A DNA stretch of 20,158 nt from CAZIUL01 sp964542475 (GTDB lineage Bacteria > Planctomycetota > B15-G4 > CAYZWU01): assembly GCA_964542475.1 (NCBI GenBank), contig CAZIUL010000072.1, forward strand, positions 1-20,158, in the 5' to 3' direction. Both the position numbers and the translations under genes were made by a program. Each line of letters begins with the position of its first letter. The stretch's first letter is position 1. The notes below the pieces were generated by a model. That model ran no database searches. It was given only the letters and a program-made list of their open reading frames with translations, and was not told where the DNA came from. Below are positions 1 through 6,826 of the stretch, piece after piece.

Positions 1-10
1 TAGACTTCAG

Positions 11-42
11 GGAAGAAAAGAGGCGGCAACAGAGTGCCGCCC
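11..42 (-). terminator. Intrinsic terminator of the secreted-protein gene
   Basis: Read on the minus strand, a 7-bp GC-rich stem (GGCGGCA with TGCCGCC, plus-strand 22-28 and 35-41) closes a 6-base loop and is followed by a T-rich run (complement of 11-20). It lies about 85 bases after the stop codon at 128 and points the right way to end that transcript. No other gene is seen between it and the left edge. Confidence 0.7.
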
Positions 43-50
43 TCCAGGTC

Positions 51-99
51 GAGGCTGAAGGCTATAGGGGGTTCTGTTCTTCCTACAGCCTTCAGCCTC
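51..99. repeat. Long inverted repeat, 18-bp stem
   Basis: Bases 51-68 are the reverse complement of 82-99 with one mismatch that can wobble-pair in RNA, leaving a 13-base loop (69-81). It lies between the stop at 128 and the intrinsic terminator at 11-42, so it would be in the 3' untranslated region of the minus-strand gene. It could protect the transcript end or be one copy of a dispersed palindrome. No second copy was seen in this window. Confidence 0.6.
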
Positions 100-127
100 A
101 AGCATAGATTTCCTGCGTCCCTCCGCG

Positions 128-1078
128 TTATTGAATGAAGAAGAGAGACACGGGATTTGTCGTTGCAAGCCATGGGCCGCCGTTTGGGTTGTTGTGAATC
201 AGGCAGCAGAAATACATGACCAGGTACAGCGCCTCAGGCGGTACGGGGCCGTATGTGTTCATGGTTCCGGTCGCCTGGCCGTTGGAATCCAGCGTCCCTT
301 TGAAGTTCAAGAAAACGGGAGATCCGCCAAGGACCATCTTGAAATGAAGCCCGGTCCAGAAATCCCAGTTCGCGTGCAGAGTATGGGAGCCGAACGGCAG
401 GCCCGGATATGTCCCGGTGACACTCGAGAAGATGAAGTAGCTCTTTGAGTCGTAAGAGGATCCCACATCAACATCAAAAACAGGCGTGCCTCCTGTTGAA
501 ATGGAGAGCTCGTGATTGTCCACGCTCAGCGTGGGATTCTGGGGCTCGAACTTGATGTTGTCAACGTAGTTCTTAACGTCAGGGGTAAAAGACCCGGTTC
601 TTGAGTTGTTGATTTTCAATTGGAACGGCCCTGATGTTGCAGGCGTGTAGGTGGTGCTCATGGAGTGACGTTTTGTCGTCTCTTTCGGAAGAGCACCGCA
701 GCTGTCCGTGGCGATCGACGTCCCGCCGACCGAGATGGAGAAGTTGCCTCCATCGCTCAGATTGGTGGTGTCTCAGCAGTTCTCGTATGCGACATCCGCG
801 TTTACATCATAAGTCAAGCCCGCAATCAAGTAGATCGTCTGCTTTATGTTTTTGTTGTAACCGGTGTAAGTGGTTTGATAAAAGCAAGGACTCTTGCTGC
901 CATCGCCTGTCACGTCGAAATCCTCGACGCCGAAATATGGACTTGGTCCTCCATGAGTCCAGTAAACGTAGTCGCCCGTTTCGAAACCATCGTTATTTAC
1001 GACTTCCTGCGCCATCGCAGGGGTCAGGGCGATGCTGAAAAAGAGAAGTGCAACCGCTCCCATCATCACTTTTTTCAT
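128..1078 (-). pseudogene. Secreted jelly-roll-like protein interrupted by one in-frame TGA
   Basis: One reading frame runs from ATG 1078 to TAA 128 (317 codons) and is broken only by a TGA at 775-773 (codon 102). The frame is the same on both sides, so this is a single nonsense or recoded codon, not a frameshift. The start at 1078 is preferred over the upstream ATG at 1093 because GGAGG lies inside that upstream codon run and sits 8 bases before 1078. Residues 1-23 form a classic Sec signal peptide (MKK, hydrophobic core, AMA cleavage site). The mature N-terminus (NDGFETGDYVYW) and the alternating strand pattern suggest a galactose-binding or carbohydrate-binding beta-sandwich, but I do not recognise a named family. 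There is no PEP-CTERM or LPXTG tail. The N-terminal ORF alone would give a 101-residue secreted fragment. Alternatives are a selenocysteine codon, a recent null mutation, or a base-call error. Confidence 0.65.
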
Positions 1079-1175
1079 AATGGATGCCTCCATAAGAGAA
1101 ATAATAATCAGGTAAAAAGATAGTATTGGCTTTTGGCCGGGCTTTTAATTTCTGGTTTTTTCTGAGTCATTAATA

Positions 1176-1204
1176 ATTTTATAGCCTTATATGACATTTC
1201 TCAA
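1176..1204 (-). promoter_or_regulatory. Sigma-70-type promoter for the secreted-protein gene
   Basis: On the minus strand TTGAGA (1204-1199) and TAAAAT (1181-1176) are separated by exactly 17 bp in an AT-rich stretch. The predicted start near 1169 gives a leader of about 90 bases before ATG 1078. The rest of the 1079-1377 gap is AT-rich, with a TTTGCAAA palindrome near 1218 and no coding signal. Confidence 0.5.
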
Positions 1205-1293
1205 GCGGTTTTTTGGTTTGTTTGCAAACGAGCTGTTCTGATAACGGTATTTTCCTATTTTGTCCCTCAGCAGTCCGCTCCTGCTTTCAATGG

Positions 1294-1322
1294 TTGCCGG
1301 AAGGCGCGCGTTTGTTTAAACT
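1294..1322 (+). promoter_or_regulatory. Possible promoter of the glycosidase operon
   Basis: TTGCCG (1294-1299), a 17-bp spacer and TAAACT (1317-1322) lie upstream of the small ORF at 1378 and the glycoside hydrolase at 1515. Both boxes are imperfect, so this is only a candidate, but it is the best spaced pair in the divergent intergenic region. Confidence 0.35.
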
Positions 1323-1377
1323 GCCGGATGAATAATCTATGTAACGCCTTTTCTCTTTGGCATTTGAAAGAACAACA

Positions 1378-1518
1378 ATGAGACGGATTACCTTACTTGC
1401 AGGTTTCCTCAATTTTTTCGGCATATCCCCCACGTTTCTTGATTGGGAGATCATGGACAGAAAGAACCGTTCTTTTTTCAGGTACAGCTCCTCCGAAGAG
1501 CTCAGGAGGCGGGTTTGA
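1378..1518 (+). CDS. Small ORF (46 residues) coupled to the glycosidase
   Basis: ATG 1378 opens a 46-codon frame ending in TGA at 1516-1518. The product begins MRRITLLAGFLNFF, moderately hydrophobic, and ends in a basic and acidic tail (SSSEELRRRV). Its stop overlaps the proposed TTG start of the next gene as TTGA, the arrangement typical of translational coupling, and GGAGG at 1505-1509 lies inside it. The ribosome site before ATG 1378 is weak (GAAAG). A second in-frame ATG at 1453 follows GGGAG closely. The family is not recognised. It could be a leader peptide, a small membrane-associated protein, or the true N-terminus of the glycosidase separated by a frameshift. Confidence 0.4.
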   Translation: MRRITLLAGFLNFFGISPTFLDWEIMDRKNRSFFRYSSSEELRRRV

Positions 1519-4178
1519 GCGGGCTGGAAAGCAAACTTGAGAGCGGGTGGCAGTGGATGCCCCTGGATCCTGTTGGCAAACCCTCCGGCCTCTGGCAAGC
1601 GGTCGATGTCCCTTCGGCATGGCAGCGCTATCCCGGCGGATGGAACCACTGTGGCAGAGCGAAGTATCGCTTCGAGCTTCCCCCGCCAGTGGACCCAGGG
1701 GCCTCGAGAAGGCTTCGGTTCGAAGGGGTGTTTTACTCCTGCCGCGTTTTTTACAGCGGCTCACTCGTTGGAAAGCACGAAGGCGGCTGGGATCCCTTCT
1801 GGGTCGACCTTCCGGAATCGGAACAGGGTGGGACGATCGAAGTGGAGGTTGAAGGAGTCGGCCCGGCCCTGCCAAAGGAGGAGATAACATCCGGCTTCCT
1901 TCCGGACTGCGGCGTTCTGTGGTCCGGAATCTGGAAGGATGTTTATCTCGTTGAAGGGGCGTCTGTCGTGCTCAAAGGCGCTGCTGTCCGCTGGGCGCAT
2001 TCGAGAAGGACACTCGGGATAAAGCCGCTGTTTTCGATGAGTCGCGGTAAAAAGCCCGCAAAGGTTTCAGCGGAGCTGATAACAGGCGGCGGTCGTGTCG
2101 AGGCCGCGTCGCATGCCGAACAAGGCGGGACTCTTCCAGGCCTTGAGATCCCCTGCCCGCGGCTCTGGCGGCTGAGCGATCCTTACCTTTACACGCTCCG
2201 AGTCCAAGGCGAGGACCGGGAAGGCAGGGTGGACCAATGGGAGAAAAAGATAGGCCTGCGCACTCTTGCCGCACGCAAGGGCGCCTTGTTCTTGAACGAC
2301 GAACCGATATTGCTCAGGGGAGCGCTAAGCTGGGGGTGCGATCCGGCAACCATCACACCGCCGGGCGATGAGAAGTCGTTGGCGAGCGAGATCCGGGGGC
2401 TAAAGGCCTCCGGCTTCAACATGATCAAGCACTGCCTCTATGTTCCGCAAGACATCTGTTTCAGGCTCGGCGACGAGCTCGGAATGCTTCAGTGGCTGGA
2501 GATGCCCATGTGGCTTCCGTCCGGTTCGAAACCGTTCAGGCGCCGCGCGCTCGAGGAGTTTCCGCGCATTGCAGAGGCTTTCCAGCACCATCCGTCACTT
2601 GTCTTGTACTCGCTGGGGTGCGAGCTCGGCAAAAAAACCGAAAAGCACTTTCTAGGAAAACTGTTCCGGTCGGTGTCGAGGCGTGTTGCAGGCGCATTGA
2701 TCTGCGAGAACAGCGGATCCGGCGAGTGCTACGGAGCGCAGGAGAGCGGGCTGTCGCATTTTCATGACTACCATTTCTACTGCGAACCGATGAACCTGGC
2801 CGGGCTGATGGGGTTGTTCGGTGCGCCCTGGCGCCCTTTGAAACCGTGGATTTTCGGCGAGTTTTGCGACAGTGACTGCGTAAGGGACAACAGGGAAATC
2901 AGGGCGGCTTTCGATGACAAGGCGCTCTGGTGGCTCGAAAAGGATCCGAAGAAAAATCCGTTGTTTCCGGACAGGAGCCGCGTTCAAAAGGAGCTGGGAT
3001 GGGTGTTTCAGGACGAACGTTTGAAAAGCGCGGGCCTGGGAGGACAGGTGGCGAGGCTCGTGAAGGCATCGAAGCTTCATTCCATGGCTCATCGTAAAAC
3101 AACCATTGAAACCGCGCGGAGGTATCCGCGCACCGCAGGTTACGTGGTCACGGGCTTGAGAGACACGCCGATTACCGTGTCTGGACTCTTCGACGACCTG
3201 GGAAGGCTCCGTTTTGATGCCCGGGCGTACGCGGGGTTCAACAGCGACACGGTGCTTCTTCTTCTTCCGTTGCCTGAAAGGATCTGGGTCAACGGAGGAG
3301 ACCGGTGTTCCGGGCACGACATACATCACCATTTCAGCTCCTCGGTGTTCAAGGCCGTCGTCGCCGTGTCGCATTTCGGATGCACGACCAACCCTGCGCC
3401 TGACCTTCGGTGGCGCTTGACAAGCGGGAAGGACCGGGTTGTGCGCAAGGGCTCGGTGCGTATAACCGCAAAGCCGCTGCGCGGTGTTTGCCTTCTCGGC
3501 GAGCTGGCAATCGAGCTTCCGGCGGTTGTTGAACCGGCTCGTTTTGAGCTCACGCTTTCCTTGGAGCTTGATGGCAATACCGTCACGGGGACCTGGCCGG
3601 TCTGGGTGCATCCGTCAGGCTTGAAGGAGGCTGCCGAATCGATACACCTTCACGATCCCGGAGGCGAGCTGGACAGCTTCACAGGCCTGAATGGCAGTGA
3701 GGATGCCGGGGTGTGGCTCAGCCCGGACCTGGACGCGCATGTGATGAACCGCCTGGAAAGAGGAGGTGCGCTGATCCTGGCTCAAGCGGGAAGCCGGCCG
3801 CTTGCCGTCGAGAAGCACCCGTTCTGGAGAGAAGCCGTACATCTTGCAGGCAGCCATCCGCTCGCAGAGCTGTTCCCGTTCCAGGACGGTGGCGGGGAGG
3901 AGATGCTGTCGCTTTCAACGGACAGGTTTTTCTCGACCGATTCCGGCGGCAGCCTCTTCGAGAGGATGATTCCTGTGTTGACCAGGCTTGACACGAGGCT
4001 GTTCAATATATCGTATTCACTTGTGGAGCTTGCCGGAAAGCCCGGTAGATGCATCGCAACCACGCTCAACCTTGCGGGCGGCATGGGCGATCAGCCGCTG
4101 GGCCTCGATAAGAACCGGGCCGGCACAGCCCTTTTAGGCGCTATCTGTTACGAACTGATGGATGTATCCATGTCATGA
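1515..4178 (+). CDS. Glycoside hydrolase family 2 protein
   Basis: Retaining beta-glycosidase of the beta-galactosidase/beta-glucuronidase/beta-mannosidase type, about 887 residues and, with no signal peptide, probably cytoplasmic. The order is an N-terminal sugar-binding jelly roll (about 1-150, with the usual W-x-x-V-x-V-P-x-x-W element), an immunoglobulin-like domain (about 150-260), a TIM barrel opening with NDEPILLRG (about 260-500), and a C-terminal beta-rich region. The predicted acid/base is Glu370 in YSLGCELG and the nucleophile is Glu449 in WIFGEFCD. Their 79-residue spacing fits the family. The usual Asn before the acid/base is Cys here. An in-frame TGA at 1440 limits the start. 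TTG 1515 is chosen because GGAGG lies 5 bases upstream; a longer TTG start at 1443 has no ribosome site and adds unconserved residues. The substrate cannot be told from sequence. Confidence 0.85.
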   Translation: MSGLESKLESGWQWMPLDPVGKPSGLWQAVDVPSAWQRYPGGWNHCGRAKYRFELPPPVDPGASRRLRFEGVFYSCRVFYSGSLVGKHEGGWDPFWVDLPESEQGGTIEVEVEGVGPALPKEEITSGFLPDCGVLWSGIWKDVYLVEGASVVLKGAAVRWAHSRRTLGIKPLFSMSRGKKPAKVSAELITGGGRVEAASHAEQGGTLPGLEIPCPRLWRLSDPYLYTLRVQGEDREGRVDQWEKKIGLRTLAARKGALFLNDEPILLRGALSWGCDPATITPPGDEKSLASEIRGLKASGFNMIKHCLYVPQDICFRLGDELGMLQWLEMPMWLPSGSKPFRRRALEEFPRIAEAFQHHPSLVLYSLGCELGKKTEKHFLGKLFRSVSRRVAGALICENSGSGECYGAQESGLSHFHDYHFYCEPMNLAGLMGLFGAPWRPLKPWIFGEFCDSDCVRDNREIRAAFDDKALWWLEKDPKKNPLFPDRSRVQKELGWVFQDERLKSAGLGGQVARLVKASKLHSMAHRKTTIETARRYPRTAGYVVTGLRDTPITVSGLFDDLGRLRFDARAYAGFNSDTVLLLLPLPERIWVNGGDRCSGHDIHHHFSSSVFKAVVAVSHFGCTTNPAPDLRWRLTSGKDRVVRKGSVRITAKPLRGVCLLGELAIELPAVVEPARFELTLSLELDGNTVTGTWPVWVHPSGLKEAAESIHLHDPGGELDSFTGLNGSEDAGVWLSPDLDAHVMNRLERGGALILAQAGSRPLAVEKHPFWREAVHLAGSHPLAELFPFQDGGGEEMLSLSTDRFFSTDSGGSLFERMIPVLTRLDTRLFNISYSLVELAGKPGRCIATTLNLAGGMGDQPLGLDKNRAGTALLGAICYELMDVSMS

Positions 4179-4213
4179 CTGTTCATGGAACATGACTCGA
4201 AAGGTATAGATCG

Positions 4214-5371
4214 ATGGGTGAAAAGAAGCTTGGACGCGAGGAGCTGATCAGCCTGGTCAAATCCGTTTTTCCAAACATTCAGCTTGGCGGAAGCCTGGTT
4301 TTTTTGATGGATGTTCCGGATTCCAATGTGCCGGACCGGCCGACCTGGCTCGATCGGAGGCGGATGGCGGCACAGTGGGCTGAGATGCTGAAAAGCGCGA
4401 CAGGGGAGATAGGTGTGGAAAGGGTGGAGCTCGTGGCCTATCGGAACGTGGGTTCGAACAACGCGGATCTCCCGGATGAAGCCTATATCTGGCCGGTGAG
4501 CGAGCCCCCTGTTTCGGTTGAGCAGCTCCAGCGCGAAGGAAGGGAGATCAGGCTGGAACGCTTGTTTTCCACGGTGCAGCTCGCAATGGCTCCAACCGAG
4601 CTTTCGGCAACCGCCCCGCTCAAGGTCGCGGCGGCTCATTACGGATTCAGGGCTGCTACCATGCCCGGATTTACGAGCGCGATGATTCCCGCGCTCAGGC
4701 TCGATTACGAGGAGATAAACCGCAGGGTCTACATGCTCAAGGAGAAGCTCGATACCGCCGAAAAAGCTGTTGTGCATTTTGAAGTGGAAGGAAAGGGCGG
4801 CTTCGAAATGATGATCGACCTCAGACATCGTTTTGCTCATGCCAGCGGGGGGCGTTTTGCCGAACGCGGGACAGCAGGCAACCTCCCGAGCGGCGAGGCG
4901 TACATTGTGCCGTATGAGGGAGAGACCGAAGTGCCGAGCGGGACATCGGGGACGCTGCCCGTGCAGCACGGCAAAGAGGTGGTGTTCTACGAGGTGCGAG
5001 GCAACAGGGCGGTGAGCGTGTCAGGCCCGGGAAAAGCCTCGGTAAGCGAGGCGGAGCTCCTGGCGCGCGAGCCCGCCTACGGAAACATTGCGGAGCTCGG
5101 CTTCGGTGTGCTCCAGGATTTCGGACTTGAACCCGTGGGCGAGATCCTCCTCGATGAAAAGCTAGGCTTTCACATCGCTTTCGGCAGGAGCGATCATTTC
5201 GGAGGAGCGGTAGGTCCTGCTGATTTCAGCTCTCCACAGGCTGTTGTGCACATAGACAGGATCTATATCCCTTCGGCGCAGCCTCTGATCACGCTCGACA
5301 AGGTCGAGCTTGTACATAAGAGCGGGGAGGTCGAACTGTTGCTGCGAAAAGGCCGGTACACCTGTTTTTGA
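4214..5371 (+). CDS. M29-like metallo-aminopeptidase
   Basis: Predicted cytoplasmic, metal-dependent aminopeptidase of 385 residues related to the M29 (AmpS/AmpT) family, which removes N-terminal residues from peptides using two metal ions. The features that suggest this are a LPSGEAYIVPYEG motif (Glu228), an EKLGFHIAFGRS segment (His320) and the C-terminal HID motif (His346, Asp348), in the order of the M29 metal ligands. The protein is a little shorter than usual M29 enzymes and the last ligands are closer together, so it may be a divergent branch. It starts 35 bases after the glycosidase stop, with AAAGG 9 bases before the ATG, and is followed 19 bases later by the sulfatase-fold lipoprotein. 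Co-transcription is likely. Peptidase activity is a family-based inference. Confidence 0.65.
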   Translation: MGEKKLGREELISLVKSVFPNIQLGGSLVFLMDVPDSNVPDRPTWLDRRRMAAQWAEMLKSATGEIGVERVELVAYRNVGSNNADLPDEAYIWPVSEPPVSVEQLQREGREIRLERLFSTVQLAMAPTELSATAPLKVAAAHYGFRAATMPGFTSAMIPALRLDYEEINRRVYMLKEKLDTAEKAVVHFEVEGKGGFEMMIDLRHRFAHASGGRFAERGTAGNLPSGEAYIVPYEGETEVPSGTSGTLPVQHGKEVVFYEVRGNRAVSVSGPGKASVSEAELLAREPAYGNIAELGFGVLQDFGLEPVGEILLDEKLGFHIAFGRSDHFGGAVGPADFSSPQAVVHIDRIYIPSAQPLITLDKVELVHKSGEVELLLRKGRYTCF

Positions 5372-5390
5372 AATGTTGGGTGCCTGAATC

Positions 5391-6818
5391 ATGCGAAAAA
5401 TCTACGGCATTCCCGGGATCCTGTTATCCATCCTTGCGGCATCGGGCATCCTTTTTCCGGTATCGGGTTGCGGGGGAGATGAAGAGCTATCGAAACCGAA
5501 CGTGATTCTGGTATCCATCGACACGCTTCGTGCCGACCATCTGGGGTGCTACGGATACGAACGGGACACTTCGCCTTTCATCGACTCGCTCGCCGAAAGA
5601 GATGATACCGTGCTTTTCGAGAACTGTATAGCCCCAGCACCCAACACGGCCCCGTCACACATGTCGCTGTTCACCTCTCTCCTTCCCGGCGTACACGGTG
5701 TGCCGAATGTTCTCCCAAATGGTGGCGCTAACGGAATGCGCCACGTAAAAGCCACAAAGCCGCTGGCATATATGTTGATGAAAAACGGATATACCACGGC
5801 AGCGATCACTGATGGGGGCAACCTTGATCCATCTTACGGTTTTGATGAGGGTTTTGAAACCTATGTAAGCGAATACACGGGTGTGAAGAACAAGGTGGAC
5901 AGTGCGATCAGTTGGCTCGACCAAAACGCCGGAAGGGAAAAGCCGTACTTCCTGTTCATCCACACATACGAGGTTCATGCGCCGTACCTGCCTCCTGCTC
6001 CGTTCGATGAGATGTTCACCGGCGACTACGATGGGTGGGTCAGGGACGTCTGCATGGAGTTCGACGATGATAGACAGAAGAAAGTCTCCGGGTTTGCATC
6101 TCTTTTCAAGAGAAGGAAGGAGTTCACAGAAGAGGATGCCGCTTATTTGGCCGGCCTGTACGACGGCGAGATAGCGTACATGGACCGGGAGATGGGGAGG
6201 TTCTGGCGATACCTGGAGGAGAAGGGGATCACGGAAAATCTGGTTTTCGTTTTTCTGTCGGATCACGGGGAGGAGTTCGGCGAGCACGGAGAGTTCAACC
6301 ACAAGCAGCTCTACGACGAGGTGGTGCGGGTTCCCTTGATCATGGTTCTTCCTCAGAGTGGGTTCGACATTGTCGAGAACAGGATTGAAGATCAGGTTGC
6401 CTTGATTGATGTCATGCCGACAATCCTGAAAATGACCGGTATCGAACCCAAGGCCTATTTTCAGGGCATCGATCTTGGGCCGCTCTGGGAGGGACGGGGC
6501 CCTGCTGTTGCCCGGCCTGCGTTTTCAGAGATCATAGATTTCGACGCTGTCCCAAGAGCCAGTTCGGTTCGGTTCGAGGGGAAAAAGTTCGTGATGTCAA
6601 TGAATGTGAAGCATCTCGAGTTTTTTGACCTTGCAAACGATCCTGAAGAACTTGAGAACCGTGTCCTGGAGATGAAAAGGGATAGCAAGCGTTTTTTCCA
6701 GCTCTTGAAAGGCCGGCAGATCGCCGACTTGAAGCTGAGAAGAGTACACAAGGCTGTTAAATGCAAGAGGAAAGCGTCCGAGGAACTGGCAGAGGAGCTG
6801 AAGCAGCTCGGCTATTGA
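5391..6818 (+). CDS. Sulfatase-superfamily lipoprotein lacking formylglycine Cys/Ser
   Basis: 475-residue phosphohydrolase or transferase of the alkaline phosphatase/sulfatase fold, predicted to be a lipid-anchored envelope protein. Residues 1-26 are a lipoprotein signal peptide with lipobox VSGC (Cys27, followed by Gly). Metal-binding elements are seen: VILVSIDTLRADHLGCYGY (Asp44) near the N-terminus and SDHGEEFGEHG in the second half. The catalytic motif that reads C/S-x-P-x-R in true sulfatases is T86-A-P-S-H90 here. The enzyme therefore cannot form formylglycine, and it more likely uses Thr86 as nucleophile, as LtaS and many phosphodiesterases or phosphotransferases do. The Lys-rich C-terminus is not typical of the core. 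It is the last gene of the operon, and its stop lies 8 bases from the stop of the convergent ispH fusion. The ribosome site is weak. Confidence 0.8.
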   Translation: MRKIYGIPGILLSILAASGILFPVSGCGGDEELSKPNVILVSIDTLRADHLGCYGYERDTSPFIDSLAERDDTVLFENCIAPAPNTAPSHMSLFTSLLPGVHGVPNVLPNGGANGMRHVKATKPLAYMLMKNGYTTAAITDGGNLDPSYGFDEGFETYVSEYTGVKNKVDSAISWLDQNAGREKPYFLFIHTYEVHAPYLPPAPFDEMFTGDYDGWVRDVCMEFDDDRQKKVSGFASLFKRRKEFTEEDAAYLAGLYDGEIAYMDREMGRFWRYLEEKGITENLVFVFLSDHGEEFGEHGEFNHKQLYDEVVRVPLIMVLPQSGFDIVENRIEDQVALIDVMPTILKMTGIEPKAYFQGIDLGPLWEGRGPAVARPAFSEIIDFDAVPRASSVRFEGKKFVMSMNVKHLEFFDLANDPEELENRVLEMKRDSKRFFQLLKGRQIADLKLRRVHKAVKCKRKASEELAEELKQLGY

Positions 6819-6826
6819 TACTTTTG

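Noticed and set aside
2652..3611. 319-codon minus-strand frame opposite the glycosidase gene
   Set aside because: Shadow of the GH2 coding strand: Arg/Pro-rich composition with no domain, while the plus strand shows catalytic motifs.
6795..6809. Perfect GAGCTG-AAG-CAGCTC hairpin at the end of the sulfatase-fold gene
   Set aside because: It lies in coding sequence (Glu-Leu-Lys-Gln-Leu) and has no T run, so it is not counted as a terminator.
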